Assembly (NCBI GenBank): GCA_963989245.1
Contig: OZ022340.1
Coordinates: 40,952,982-41,016,981, forward strand
DNA: 64,000 nucleotides
Direction: 5' to 3'
Source: Nansenia antarctica
Lineage: Eukaryota > Chordata > Actinopteri > Argentiniformes > Microstomatidae
The notes below the pieces were generated by a model. The model saw only the letters and a list, made by a program, of their open reading frames with translations. It was not told where the DNA came from and searched no databases. Position numbers and translations under genes: made by a program. This document shows positions 34,952-48,900 of this stretch, in pieces. The first letter of the stretch is position 1. Every line of letters starts with the position of its first letter.

Positions 34952-37053
34952 ATTCGTTCTCAAGTTATATCAAAGTGTTGTTTTCTGCCTTTCTGGAGCA
35001 CATTTGGACTTGTTGTTGAATGCTCCTATAATGTAACTATAAATGACAATCAGAGTATCTTGAATTACGTGTGTGCAGCCTTTTGCTCAAAAGTTATTAA
35101 TGTTTCGTTTTTCAGAGTCTCTTTTGACAATCTCTTAAAGAGCTGGTTTCAGTCATTAACAGAGCTGTTCTGAAAGTGTCCAAACGGCCTGTTCTGAGAG
35201 TGGACTGTTTTTTTTATTCGTTCTCAAGTTATATCAAAGTGTTGTTTTCTGCCTTTCTGGAGCACATTTTGACTTGTTGTTGAATGCTCCTATAATGTAA
35301 CTCTAAATGACAATCAGAGTATCTTGAATTACGTGTGTGCAGCCTTTTGCTCAAAAGTTATCAACGTTTCGTTTCACAGTCTCTTTTGACAATCTCTTAA
35401 AGAGCTGGTTTCAGTCATTAACATAGCTGTTCTGAAAGTGTGTAAGCGGCCTGTTCTGAGAGTGGACTGTTTTTTGCATTCGTTCTCAAGTTATATCAAA
35501 GTGTTGTTTTCTGCCTTTCTGGAGCACATTTTGACTTGTTGTTGAATGCTCCTATAATGTAACTATAAATGACAATCAGAGTATCTTGAATTACGTGTGT
35601 GCAGCCTTTTGCTCAAAAGTTATCAACGTTTCGTTTTCAGAGTCTCTTTTGACAATCTCTTAAAGAGCTGGTTTCAGTCATTAACAGAGCTGTTCTGAAA
35701 GTGTCCAAGCGGCCTGTTCTGAGAGTGGACTGTTTTTTTTGTTCGTTCTCAAGTTATATCAAAGTGTTGTTTTCTGCCTTTCTGGAGCACATTTTGACTT
35801 GTTGTTGAATGCTCCTATAATGTAACAGTAAATGACAATCAGAGTATCTTGAATTACGTGTGTGCAGCCTTTTGCTCAAAAGTTATCAACGTTTCGTTTT
35901 CAGAGTCTCTTTTGACAATCTCTTAAAGAGCTGGTTTCAGTCATTAACAGAGCTGTTCTGAAAGTGTCCAAGCGGCCTGTTCTGAGAGTGGACAGTTTTT
36001 TTTATTCGTTCTCAAGTTATATCAAAGTGTTGTTTTCTGCCTTTCTGGAGCACATTTTGACTTGTTGTTGAATGCTCCTATAATGTAACTCTAAATGACA
36101 ATCAGAGCAACTTGAATAACGTGGGTGCAGCCTTTTGCTCAAAAGTTATCAACGTTTCGTTTTCAGAGTCTTTTGACAATCTCTTAAAGAGCTGGTTTCA
36201 GTCATTACCAGAGCTGTTCTGAAAGTGTCCAAGCGGCCTTTATCTGAGAGTGGACTGTTTTTTTATTCGTTCTCAAGTTATATCAAAGTGTTGTTTACTG
36301 CCTTTCTGGAGCACATTTTGACTTGTTGTTGAATGCTCCTATAATGTAACTCTAAATGACAATCAGAGTATCTTGAATTACGTGTGTGCAGCCTTTTGCT
36401 CAAAAGTTATCAACGTTTCGTTTTCAGAGTCTCTTTTGACAATCTCTTAAAGAGCTGGTTTCAGTCATTAACAGAGCTGTTCTGAAAGTGTCCAAGCGGT
36501 CTGTTCTGAGAGTGAACTGTTTTTTGCATTCGTTCTCAAGTTATATCAAAGTGTTGTTTTCTGCCTTTCTGGCGCACATTTTGACTTGTTGTTGAATGCT
36601 CCTATAATGTAACTCTAAATGACAATCAGAGTATCTTGAATTACGTGTGTGCAGCCTTTTGCTCAAAAGTTATCAACGTTTCGTTTTCAGAGTCTCTTTT
36701 GACAATCTCTTAAATAGCTGGTTTCAGTCATTAACAGAGCTGTTCTGAAAGTGTCCAAGCGGCCTGTTCTGAGAGTGGACTGTTTTTTGCATTCGTTCTC
36801 AAGTTATATCAAAGTGTTGTTTTCTGCCTTTCTCGAGCACATTTTGACTTGTTGTTGAATGCTCCTATAATATAACTCTAAATGACAATCAGATCAACTT
36901 GAATTACGTGTGTGCAGCCTTTTGCTCAAAAGTTATCAACGTTTCGTTTTCAGAGTCTCTTTTGACAATCTCTTAAAGAGCTGGTTTCAGTCATTAACAG
37001 AGCTGTTCTGAAAGTGTCCAAGCGGCCTGTTCTGAGAGTGGACTGTTTTTTTT
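34952..37053 (+). repeat. Eight-mer unit with switched right half
   Basis: The first five monomers follow the 32852 unit through the GTGGGTG monomer. The sequence then switches to the CCTTTATCTG/GTTTACTGCC lineage (36238), a GTGAACTG junction, a CTGGCGCAC monomer (GGCGC at 36571) with AAATAGCTGG, and a CTCGAG/GATCAAC monomer ending CAGAG..CCAAGC. A private 2-bp loss (GTCTTTTGAC in place of GTCTCTTTTGAC) lies near 36168. The right part resembles sequence inside the 8.9-kb unit that follows. Confidence 0.8.
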
Positions 37054-37314
37054 ATTCGTTCTCAAGTTATATCAAAGTGTTGTTTTCTGCCATTCTGGAG
37101 CACATTTTGACTTGTTGAATGCTCCTATAATGTAACTCTAAATGACAATCAGAGTATCTTGAATTACGTGTGTTCAGCCTTTTGCTCAAAAGTTATTAAT
37201 GTTTCGTTTTTCAGAGTCTCTTTTGACAATCTCTTAAAGAGCTGGTTTCAGTCATTAACAGAGCTGTTCTGAAAGTGTCCAAACGGCCTGTTCTGAGAGT
37301 GGACTGTTTTTTTT

Positions 37315-38590
37315 ATTCGTTCTCAAGTTATATCAAAGTGTTGTTTTCTGCCTTTCTGGAGCACATTTTGACTTGTTGTTGAATGCTCCTATAATGTAAC
37401 TCTAAATGACAATCAGAGTATCTTGAATTACGTGTGTGCAGCCTTTTGCTCAAAAGTTATCAACGTTTCGTTTCACAGTCTCTTTTGACAATCTCTTAAA
37501 GAGCTGGTTTCAGTCATTAACAGAGCTGTTCTGAAAGTGTCCAAGCGGTCTGTTCTGAGAGTGAACTGTTTTTTGCATTCGTTCTCAAGTTATATCAAAG
37601 TGTTGTTTTCTGCCTTTCTGGCGCACATTTTGACTTGTTGTTGAATGCTCCTATAATGTAACTCTAAATGACAATCAGAGTATCTTGAATTACGTGTGTG
37701 CAGCCTTTTGCTCAAAAGTTATCAACGTTTCGTTTTCAGAGTCTCTTTTGACAATCTCTTAAATAGCTGGTTTCAGTCATTAACAGAGCTGTTCTGAAAG
37801 TGTCCAAGCGGCCTGTTCTGAGAGTGGACTGTTTTTTGCATTCGTTCTCAAGTTATATCAAAGTGTTGTTTTCTGCCTTTCTCGAGCACATTTTGACTTG
37901 TTGTTGAATGCTCCTATAATATAACTCTAAATGACAATCAGATCAACTTGAATTACGTGTGTGCAGCCTTTTGCTCAAAAGTTATCAACGTTTCGTTTTC
38001 AGAGTCTCTTTTGACAATCTCTTAAAGAGCTGGTTTCAGTCATTAACAGAGCTGTTCTGAAAGTGTCCAAGCGGCCTGTTCTGAGAGTGGACTGTTTTTT
38101 TTATTCGTTCTCAAGTTATATCAAAGTGTTGTTTTCTGCCTTTCTGGAGCACATTTTGACTTGTTGAATGCTCCTATAATGTAACTCTAAATGACAATCA
38201 GAGTATCTTGAATTACGTGTGTTCAGCCTTTTGCTCAAAAGTTATCAACGTTTCGTTTCAGAGTCTCTTTTGACAATCTCTTAAAGAGCTGGTTTCAGTC
38301 ATTAACATAGCTGTTCTGAAAGTGTGTAAGTGGCCTGTTCTGAGAGTGGACTGTTTTTTTTATTCGTTCTCAAGTTATATCAAAGTGTTGTTTTCTGCCT
38401 TTCTGGAGCACATTTGGACTTGTTGTTGAATGCTCCTATAATGTAACTATAAATGACAATCAGAGTATCTTGAATTACGTGTGTGCAGCATTTTGCTCAA
38501 AAGTTATTAATGTTTCGTTTTTCAGAGTCTCTTTTGACAATCTCTTAAAGAGCTGGTTTCAGTCATTAACAGAGCTGTTCTGAAAGTGTC
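37315..38590 (+). repeat. Internal ~1.28-kb duplication within the 8.9-kb unit, left member
   Basis: Five monomers recur 2,099 bp downstream at 39414. They are the TTTCACAG/GTGAACTG, GGCGC/AAATAGCTGG and CTCGAG/GATCAAC types, the TTG-deleted monomer with GTGTTCAG, and the CATTTGGAC monomer with GCAGCATTTTGC. GGCGC at 37620 and 39719 and linkers at 38362 and 40461 keep the offset. Similarity ends where this member reads CCAAAC and the other CCAAGC. Confidence 0.8.
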
Positions 38591-39413
38591 CAAACGGCCT
38601 GTTCTGAGAGTGGACTGTTTTTTTTATTCGTTCTCAAGTTATATCAAAGTGTTGTTTTCTGCCTTTCTGGAGCACATTTTGACTTGTTGTTGAATGCTCC
38701 TATAATGTAACTCTAAATGACAATCAGAGTATCTTGAATTACGTGTGTGCAGCCTTTTGCTCAAAAGTTATCAACGTTTCGTTTCACAGTCTCTTTTGAC
38801 AATCTCTTAAAGAGCTGGTTTCAGTCATTAACATAGCTGTTCTGAAAGTGTGTAAGCGGCCTGTTCTGAGAGTGGACTGTTTTTTGCATTCATTCTCAAG
38901 TTATATCAAAGTGTTGTTTTCTGCCTTTCTGGAGCACATTTTGACTTGTTGTTGAATGCTCCTATAATGTAACTATAAATGACAATCAGAGTATCTTGAA
39001 TTACGTGTGTGCAGCCTTTTGCTCAAAAGTTATCAACGTTTCGTTTTCAGAGTCTCTTTTGACAATCTCTTAAAGAGCTGGTTTCAGTCATTAACAGAGC
39101 TGTTCTGAAAGTGTCCAAGCGGCCTGTTCTGAGAGTGGACTGTTTTTTTTGTTCGTTCTCAAGTTATATCAAAGTGTTGTTTTCTGCCTTTCTGGAGCAC
39201 ATTTTGACTTGTTGTTGAATGCTCCTATAATGTAACAGTAAATGACAATCAGAGTATCTTGAATTACGTGTGTGCAGCCTTTTGCTCAAAAGTTATCAAC
39301 GTTTCGTTTTCAGAGTCTCTTTTGACAATCTCTTAAAGAGCTGGTTTCAGTCATTAACAGAGCTGTTCTGAAAGTGTCCAAGCGGCCTGTTCTGAGAGTG
39401 GACAGTTTTTTTT

Positions 39414-40689
39414 ATTCGTTCTCAAGTTATATCAAAGTGTTGTTTTCTGCCTTTCTGGAGCACATTTTGACTTGTTGTTGAATGCTCCTATAATGTAACT
39501 CTAAATGACAATCAGAGTATCTTGAATTACGTGTGTGCAGCCTTTTGCTCAAAAGTTATCAACGTTTCGTTTCACAGTCTCTTTTGACAATCTCTTAAAG
39601 AGCTGGTTTCAGTCATTAACAGAGCTGTTCTGAAAGTGTCCAAGCGGTCTGTTCTGAGAGTGAACTGTTTTTTGCATTCGTTCTCAAGTTATATCAAAGT
39701 GTTGTTTTCTGCCTTTCTGGCGCACATTTTGACTTGTTGTTGAATGCTCCTATAATGTAACTCTAAATGACAATCAGAGTATCTTGAATTACGTGTGTGC
39801 AGCCTTTTGCTCAAAAGTTATCAACGTTTCGTTTTCAGAGTCTCTTTTGACAATCTCTTAAATAGCTGGTTTCAGTCATTAACAGAGCTGTTCTGAAAGT
39901 GTCCAAGCGGCCTGTTCTGAGAGTGGACTGTTTTTTGCATTCGTTCTCAAGTTATATCAAAGTGTTGTTTTCTGCCTTTCTCGAGCACATTTTGACTTGT
40001 TGTTGAATGCTCCTATAATATAACTCTAAATGACAATCAGATCAACTTGAATTACGTGTGTGCAGCCTTTTGCTCAAAAGTTATCAACGTTTCGTTTTCA
40101 GAGTCTCTTTTGACAATCTCTTAAAGAGCTGGTTTCAGTCATTAACAGAGCTGTTCTGAAAGTGTCCAAGCGGCCTGTTCTGAGAGTGGACTGTTTTTTT
40201 TATTCGTTCTCAAGTTATATCAAAGTGTTGTTTTCTGCCTTTCTGGAGCACATTTTGACTTGTTGAATGCTCCTATAATGTAACTCTAAATGACAATCAG
40301 AGTATCTTGAATTACGTGTGTTCAGCCTTTTGCTCAAAAGTTATCAACGTTTCGTTTCAGAGTCTCTTTTGACAATCTCTTAAAGAGCTGGTTTCAGTCA
40401 TTAACATAGCTGTTCTGAAAGTGTGTAAGTGGCCTGTTCTGAGAGTGGACTGTTTTTTTTATTCGTTCTCAAGTTATATCAAAGTGTTGTTTTCTGCCTT
40501 TCTGGAGCACATTTGGACTTGTTGTTGAATGCTCCTATAATGTAACTATAAATGACAATCAGAGTATCTTGAATTACGTGTGTGCAGCATTTTGCTCAAA
40601 AGTTATTAATGTTTCGTTTTTCAGAGTCTCTTTTGACAATCTCTTAAAGAGCTGGTTTCAGTCATTAACAGAGCTGTTCTGAAAGTGTC
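39414..40689 (+). repeat. Internal ~1.28-kb duplication within the 8.9-kb unit, right member
   Basis: This matches 37315-38590 at 2,099 bp offset and shares the otherwise rare GCAGCATTTTGC change (near 40586) and the TTG deletion (near 40262). The pair is also present in copy 2 at +8,926 bp (from 46241 and 48340). The 2.1-kb event is therefore older than the 8.9-kb event. Confidence 0.8.
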
Positions 40690-43088
40690 CAAGCGGCCTG
40701 TTCTGAGAGTGGACTGTTTTTTTTGTTCGTTCTCAAGTTATATCAAAGTGTTGTTTTCTGCCTTTCTGGAGCACATTTTGACTTGTTGTTGAATGCTCCT
40801 ATAATGTAACAGTAAATGACAATCAGAGTATCTTGAATTACGTGTGTGCAGCCTTTTGCTCAAAAGTTATCAACGTTTCGTTTTCAGAGTCTCTTTTGAC
40901 AATCTCTTAAAGAGCTGGTTTCAGTCATTAACAGAGCTGTTCTGAAAGTGTCCAAGCGGCCTGTTCTGAGAGTGGACAGTTTTTTTTATTCGTTCTCAAG
41001 TTATATCAAAGTGTTGTTTTCTGCCTTTCTGGATCACATTTTGACTTGTTGTTGAATGCTCCTATAATGTAACTCTAAATGACAATCAGAGCAACTTGAA
41101 TAACGTGGGTGCAGCCTTTTGCTCAAAAGTTATCAACGTTTCGTTTTCAGAGTCTCTTTTGACAATCTCTTAAAGAGCTGGTTTCAGTCATTACCAGAGC
41201 TGTTCTGAAAGTGTCCAAGCGGCCTGTTCTGAGAGTGGACTGTTTTTTTTATTCGTTCTCAAGTTATATCAAAGTGTTGTTTTCTGCCTTTCTGGAGCAC
41301 ATTTTGACTTGTTGTTGAATGCTCCTATAATGTAACAGTAAATGACAATCAGAGTATCTTGAATTACGTGTGTGCAGCCTTTTGCTCAAAAGTTATCAAC
41401 GTTTCGTTTCAGAGTCTCTTTTGACAATCTCTTAAAGAGCTGGTTTCAGTCATTAACAGAGCTGTTCTGAAAGTGTCCAAGCGGCCTTTATCTGAGAGTG
41501 GACTGTTTTTTTATTCGTTCTCAAGTTATATCAAAGTGTTGTTTACTGCCTTTCTGGAGCACATTTTGACTTGTTGTTGAATGCTCCTATAATGTAACTC
41601 TAAATGACAATCAGAGTATCTTGAATTACGTGTGTGCAGCCTTTTGCTCAAAAGTTATCAACGTTTCGTTTTCAGAGTCTCTTTTGACAATCTCTTAAAG
41701 AGCTGGTTTCAGTCATTAACAGAGCTGTTCTGAAAGTGTCCAAGCGGTCTGTTCTGAGAGTGAACTGTTTTTTGCATTCGTTCTCAAGTTATATCAAAGT
41801 GTTGTTTTCTGCCTTTCTGGAGCACATTTTGACTTGTTGTTGAATGCTCCTATAATGTAACTCTAAATGACAATCAGAGTATCTTGAATTACGTGTGTGC
41901 AGCCTTTTGCTCAAAAGTTATCAACGTTTCGTTTTCAGAGTCTCTTTTGACAATCTCTTAAAGAGCTGGTTTCAGTCATTAACAGAGCTGTTCTGAAAGT
42001 GTCCAAGCGGCCTGTTCTGAGAGTGGACTGTTTTTTTTATTCGTTCTCAAGTTATATCAAAGTGTTGTTTTCTGCCTTTCTGGAGCACATTTTGACTTGT
42101 TGTTGAATGCTCCTATAATGTAACAGTAAATGACAATCAGAGTATCTTGAATTACGTGTGTGCAGCCTTTTGCTCAAAAGTTATCAACGTTTCGTTTCAG
42201 AGTCTCTTTTGACAATCTCTTAAAGAGCTGGTTTCAGTCATTAACAGAGCTGTTCTGAAAGTGTCCAAGCGGCCTTTATCTGAGAGTGGACTGTTTTTTT
42301 ATTCGTTCTCAAGTTATATCAAAGTGTTGTTTACTGCCTTTCTGGAGCACATTTTGACTTGTTGTTGAATGCTCCTATAATGTAACTCTAAATGACAATC
42401 AGAGTATCTTGAATTACGTGTGTGCAGCCTTTTGCTCAAAAGTTATCAACGTTTCGTTTTCAGAGTCTCTTTTGACAATCTCTTAAAGACCTGGTTTCAG
42501 TCATTAACAGAGCTGTTCTGAAAGTGTCCAAGCGGTCTGTTCTGAGAGTGAACTGTTTTTTGCATTCGTTCTCAAGTTATATCAAAGTGTTGTTTTCTGC
42601 CTTTCTGGAGCACATTTTGACTTGTTGTTGAATGCTCCTATAATGTAACTATAAATGACAATCAGAGTATCTTGAATTACGTGTGTGCAGCCTTTTGCTC
42701 AAAAGTTATTAATGTTTCGTTTTCAGAGTCTCTTTTGACAATCTCTTAAAGAGCTGGTTTCAGTCATTAACAGAGCTGTTCTGAAAGTGTCCAAACGGCC
42801 TGTTCTGAGAGTGGACTGTTTTTTTTATTCGTTCTCAAGTTATATCAAAGTGTTGTTTTCTGCCTTTCTGGAGCACATTTTGACTTGTTGTTGAATGCTC
42901 CTATAATGTAACTCTAAATGACAATCAGAGTATCTTGAATTACGTGTGTGCAGCCTTTTGCTCAAAAGTTATCAACGTTTCGTTTCACAGTCTCTTTTGA
43001 CAATCTCTTAAAGAGCTGGTTTCAGTCATTAACATAGCTGTTCTGAAAGTGTGTAAGCGGCCTGTTCTGAGAGTGGACTGTTTTTTGC

Positions 43089-43350
43089 ATTCGTTCTCAA
43101 GTTATATCAAAGTGTTGTTTTCTGCCTTTCTGGAGCACATTTTGAATTGTTGTTGAATGCTCCTATAATGTAACTATAAATGACAATCAGAGTATCTTGA
43201 ATTACGTGTGTGCAGCCTTTTGCTCAAAAGTTATCAACGTTTCGTTTTCAGAGTCTCTTTTAAAATCTCTTAAAGAGCTGGTTTCAGTCATTAACAGAGC
43301 TGTTCTGAAAGTGTCCAAGCGGCCTGTTCTGAGAGTGGACTGTTTTTTTT
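43089..43350 (+). repeat. GAC-to-AA variant monomer, copy 1
   Basis: In this monomer CTTTTGACAATCTC is changed to CTTTTAAAATCTC (net loss of one base, near 43261), and CATTTTGACTTG is changed to CATTTTGAATTG. The lost base shifts frame past a TAA that otherwise stops the frame in every monomer, opening a 73-codon frame from a TTG at 43197 to 43418. The frame has no ATG start, no ribosome-binding or splice context, and runs through satellite sequence and the linker, so I do not call it a gene. Confidence 0.85.
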
Positions 43351-45979
43351 ATTCGTTCTCAAGTTATATCAAAGTGTTGTTTTCTGCCTTTCTGGAGCAC
43401 ATTTTGACTTGTTGTTGAATGCTCCTATAATGTAACTCTAAATGACAATCAGAGCAACTTGAATAACGTGTGTGCAGCCTTTTGCTCAAAAGTTATCAAC
43501 GTTTCGTTTTCAGAGTCTCTTTTGACAATCTCTTAAAGAGCTGGTTTCAGTCATTAACAGAGCTGTTCTGAAAGTGTCCAAGCGGCCTGTTCTGAGAGTG
43601 GACTGTTTTTTTTATTCGTTCTCAAGTTATATCAAAGTGTTGTTTTCTGCCTTTCTTGAGCACATTTTGACTTGTTGTTGAATGCTCCTATAATGTAACT
43701 CTAAATGACAATCAGAGCAACTTGAATAACGTGTGTGCAGCCTTTTGCTCAAAAGTTATCAACGTTTCGTTTTCAGAGTCTCTTTTGACAATGTCTTAAA
43801 GAGCTGGTTTCAGTCATTAACAGAGCTGTTCTGAAAGTGTCCAAGCGGCCTGTTCTGAGAGTGGACTGTTTTTTTTATTCGTTCTCAAGTTATATCAAAG
43901 TGTTGTTTTCTGCCTTTCTGGAGCACATTTTGACTTGTTGTTGAATGCTCCTATAATGTAACTCTAAATGACAATCAGAGCAACTTGAATAACGTGTGTG
44001 CAGCCTTTTGCTCAAAAGTTATCAACGTTTCGTTTTCAGAGTCTCTTTTGACAATCTCTTAAAGAGCTGGTTTCAGTCATTAACAGAGCTGTTCTGAAAG
44101 TGTCCAAGCGGCCTGTTCTGAGAGTGGACTGTTTTTTTTTATTCGTTCTCAAGTTATATCAAAGTGTTGTTTTCTGCCTTTCTGGAGCACATTTTGACTT
44201 GTTGTTGAATGCTCCTATAATGTAACTCTAAATGACAATCAGAGCAACTTGAATAACGTGTGTGCAGCCTTTTGCTCAAAAGTTATCAACGTTTCGTTTT
44301 CAGAGTCTCTTTTGACAATCTCTTAAAGAGCTGGTTTCAGTCATTAACAGAGCTGTTCTGAAAGTGTCCAAGCGGCCTGTTCTGAGAGTGGACTGTTTTT
44401 TAAATTCGTTCTCAAGTTATATCAAAGTGTTGTTTTCTGCCTTTCTGGAGCACATTTTGACTTGTTGTTGAATGCTCCTATAATGTAACTATAAATGACA
44501 ATCAGAGTATCTTGAATTACGTGTGTGCAGCCTTTTGCTCAAAAGTTATTAATGTTTCGTTTTCAGAGTCTCTTTTGACAATCTCTTAAAGAGCTGGTTT
44601 CAGTCATTAACAGAGCTGTTCTGAAAGTGTCCAAACGGCCTGTTCTGAGAGTGGACTGTTTTTTTTATTCGTTCTCAAGTTATATCAAAGTGTTGTTTTC
44701 TGCCTTTCTGGAGCACATTTTGACTTGTTGTTGAATGCTCCTATAATGTAACTCTAAATGACAATCAGAGTATCTTGAATTACGTGTGTGCAGCCTTTTG
44801 CTCAAAAGTTATCAACGTTTCGTTTCACAGTCTCTTTTGACAATCTCTTAAAGAGCTGGTTTCAGTCATTAACATAGCTGTTCTGAAAGTGTGTAAGCGG
44901 CCTGTTCTGAGAGTGGACTGTTTTTTGCATTCGTTCTCAAGTTATATCAAAGTGTTGTTTTCTGCCTTTCTTGAGCACATTTTGACTTGTTGTTGAATGC
45001 TCCTATAATGTAACTCTAAATGACAATCAGAGCAACTTGAATAACGTGTGTGCAGCCTTTTGCTCAAAAGTTATCAGCGTTTCGTTTTCAGAGTCTCTTT
45101 TGACAATCTCTTAAAGAGCTGGTTTCAGTCATTAACAGAGCTGTTCTGAAAGTGTCCAAGCGGCCTGTTCTGAGAGTGGACTGTTTTTTGCATTCGTTCT
45201 CAAGTTATATCAAAGTGTTGTTTTCTGCCTTTCTCGAGCACATTTTGACTTGTTGTTGAATGCTCCTATAATATAACTCTAAATGACAATCAGATCAACT
45301 TGAATTACGTGTGTGCAGCCTTTTGCTCAAAAGTTATCAACGTTTCGTTTTCAGAGTCTCTTTTGACAATCTCTTAAAGAGCTGGTTTCAGTCATTAACA
45401 TAGCTGTTCTGAAAGTGTGTAAGCGGCCTGTTCTGAGAGTGGACTGTTTTTTGCATTCGTTCTCAAGTTATATCAAAGTGTTGTTTTCTGCCTTTCTGGA
45501 GCACATTTTGACTTGTTGTTGAATGCTCCTATAATGTAACTATAAATGACAATCAGAGTATCTTGAATTACGTGTGTGCAGCCTTTTGCTCAAAAGTTAT
45601 CAACGTTTTGTTTTCAGAGTCTCTTTTGACAATCTCTTAAAGAGCTGGTTTCAGTCATTAACAGAGCTGTTCTGAAAGTGTCCAAACGGCCTGTTCTGAG
45701 AGTGGACTGTTTTTTTTATTCGTTCTCAAGTTATATCAAAGTGTTGTTTTCTGCCTTTCTGGAGCACATTTTGACTTGTTGTTGAATGCTCCTATAATGT
45801 AACTCTAAATGACAATCAGAGTATCTTGAATTACGTGTGTGCAGCCTTTTGCTCAAAAGTTATCAACGTTTCGTTTCAGAGTCTCTTTTGACAATCTCTT
45901 AAAGAGCTGGTTTCAGTCATTAACATAGCTGTTCTGAAAGTGTGTAAGTGGCCTGTTCTGAGAGTGGACTGTTTTTTTT

Positions 45980-48900
45980 ATTCGTTCTCAAGTTATATCA
46001 AAGTGTTGTTTTCTGCCATTCTGGAGCACATTTTGACTTGTTGAATGCTCCTATAATGTAACTCTAAATGACAATCAGAGTATCTTGAATTACGTGTGTT
46101 CAGCCTTTTGCTCAAAAGTTATTAATGTTTCGTTTTTCAGAGTCTCTTTTGACAATCTCTTAAAGAGCTGGTTTCAGTCATTAACAGAGCTGTTCTGAAA
46201 GTGTCCAAACGGCCTGTTCTGAGAGTGGACTGTTTTTTTTATTCGTTCTCAAGTTATATCAAAGTGTTGTTTTCTGCCTTTCTGGAGCACATTTTGACTT
46301 GTTGTTGAATGCTCCTATAATGTAACTCTAAATGACAATCAGAGTATCTTGAATTACGTGTGTGCAGCCTTTTGCTCAAAAGTTATCAACGTTTCGTTTC
46401 ACAGTCTCTTTTGACAATCTCTTAAAGAGCTGGTTTCAGTCATTAACAGAGCTGTTCTGAAAGTGTCCAAGCGGTCTGTTCTGAGAGTGAACTGTTTTTT
46501 GCATTCGTTCTCAAGTTATATCAAAGTGTTGTTTTCTGCCTTTCTGGCGCACATTTTGACTTGTTGTTGAATGCTCCTATAATGTAACTCTAAATGACAA
46601 TCAGAGTATCTTGAATTACGTGTGTGCAGCCTTTTGCTCAAAAGTTATCAACGTTTCGTTTTCAGAGTCTCTTTTGACAATCTCTTAAATAGCTGGTTTC
46701 AGTCATTAACAGAGCTGTTCTGAAAGTGTCCAAGCGGCCTGTTCTGAGAGTGGACTGTTTTTTGCATTCGTTCTCAAGTTATATCAAAGTGTTGTTTTCT
46801 GCCTTTCTCGAGCACATTTTGACTTGTTGTTGAATGCTCCTATAATATAACTCTAAATGACAATCAGATCAACTTGAATTACGTGTGTGCAGCCTTTTGC
46901 TCAAAAGTTATCAACGTTTCGTTTTCAGAGTCTCTTTTGACAATCTCTTAAAGAGCTGGTTTCAGTCATTAACAGAGCTGTTCTGAAAGTGTCCAAGCGG
47001 CCTGTTCTGAGAGTGGACTGTTTTTTTTATTCGTTCTCAAGTTATATCAAAGTGTTGTTTTCTGCCTTTCTGGAGCACATTTTGACTTGTTGAATGCTCC
47101 TATAATGTAACTCTAAATGACAATCAGAGTATCTTGAATTACGTGTGTTCAGCCTTTTGCTCAAAAGTTATCAACGTTTCGTTTCAGAGTCTCTTTTGAC
47201 AATCTCTTAAAGAGCTGGTTTCAGTCATTAACATAGCTGTTCTGAAAGTGTGTAAGTGGCCTGTTCTGAGAGTGGACTGTTTTTTTTATTCGTTCTCAAG
47301 TTATATCAAAGTGTTGTTTTCTGCCTTTCTGGAGCACATTTGGACTTGTTGTTGAATGCTCCTATAATGTAACTATAAATGACAATCAGAGTATCTTGAA
47401 TTACGTGTGTGCAGCATTTTGCTCAAAAGTTATTAATGTTTCGTTTTTCAGAGTCTCTTTTGACAATCTCTTAAAGAGCTGGTTTCAGTCATTAACAGAG
47501 CTGTTCTGAAAGTGTCCAAACGGCCTGTTCTGAGAGTGGACTGTTTTTTTTATTCGTTCTCAAGTTATATCAAAGTGTTGTTTTCTGCCTTTCTGGAGCA
47601 CATTTTGACTTGTTGTTGAATGCTCCTATAATGTAACTCTAAATGACAATCAGAGTATCTTGAATTACGTGTGTGCAGCCTTTTGCTCAAAAGTTATCAA
47701 CGTTTCGTTTCACAGTCTCTTTTGACAATCTCTTAAAGAGCTGGTTTCAGTCATTAACATAGCTGTTCTGAAAGTGTGTAAGCGGCCTGTTCTGAGAGTG
47801 GACTGTTTTTTGCATTCATTCTCAAGTTATATCAAAGTGTTGTTTTCTGCCTTTCTGGAGCACATTTTGACTTGTTGTTGAATGCTCCTATAATGTAACT
47901 ATAAATGACAATCAGAGTATCTTGAATTACGTGTGTGCAGCCTTTTGCTCAAAAGTTATCAACGTTTCGTTTTCAGAGTCTCTTTTGACAATCTCTTAAA
48001 GAGCTGGTTTCAGTCATTAACAGAGCTGTTCTGAAAGTGTCCAAGCGGCCTGTTCTGAGAGTGGACTGTTTTTTTTGTTCGTTCTCAAGTTATATCAAAG
48101 TGTTGTTTTCTGCCTTTCTGGAGCACATTTTGACTTGTTGTTGAATGCTCCTATAATGTAACAGTAAATGACAATCAGAGTATCTTGAATTACGTGTGTG
48201 CAGCCTTTTGCTCAAAAGTTATCAACGTTTCGTTTTCAGAGTCTCTTTTGACAATCTCTTAAAGAGCTGGTTTCAGTCATTAACAGAGCTGTTCTGAAAG
48301 TGTCCAAGCGGCCTGTTCTGAGAGTGGACAGTTTTTTTTATTCGTTCTCAAGTTATATCAAAGTGTTGTTTTCTGCCTTTCTGGAGCACATTTTGACTTG
48401 TTGTTGAATGCTCCTATAATGTAACTCTAAATGACAATCAGAGTATCTTGAATTACGTGTGTGCAGCCTTTTGCTCAAAAGTTATCAACGTTTCGTTTCA
48501 CAGTCTCTTTTGACAATCTCTTAAAGAGCTGGTTTCAGTCATTAACAGAGCTGTTCTGAAAGTGTCCAAGCGGTCTGTTCTGAGAGTGAACTGTTTTTTG
48601 CATTCGTTCTCAAGTTATATCAAAGTGTTGTTTTCTGCCTTTCTGGCGCACATTTTGACTTGTTGTTGAATGCTCCTATAATGTAACTCTAAATGACAAT
48701 CAGAGTATCTTGAATTACGTGTGTGCAGCCTTTTGCTCAAAAGTTATCAACGTTTCGTTTTCAGAGTCTCTTTTGACAATCTCTTAAATAGCTGGTTTCA
48801 GTCATTAACAGAGCTGTTCTGAAAGTGTCCAAGCGGCCTGTTCTGAGAGTGGACTGTTTTTTGCATTCGTTCTCAAGTTATATCAAAGTGTTGTTTTCTG

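Larger units (their letters stand above)
37054..45979 (+). repeat. 8,926-bp duplicated unit, copy 1 (34 monomers)
   Basis: Rare markers in this copy recur exactly 8,926 bp to the right: CATTCTGGAG at 37091/46017, GGCGC at 37620/46546 and 39719/48645, CATTCATTCTC at about 38891/47817, GGATCAC at 41031/49957, AAAGACCTGG at 42485/51411, ATGTCTTAAAG at 43791/52717, and a nine-T linker near 44132/53058. All checked anchors agree, with no length drift. The sequence left of 37054 (CCAAGCGG end) differs from that left of 45980 (GTAAGTGG end), so the breakpoint is in the ~70 bp of identity around the linker. Confidence 0.92.

Noticed and set aside
43197..43418. 73-codon open reading frame (also 52123-52344 and 63689-63910)
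   Set aside because: It starts at TTG, lies wholly in satellite sequence and exists only because a 1-base net loss bypasses a TAA found in all other monomers. There is no promoter, start or splice context and no recognisable domain.
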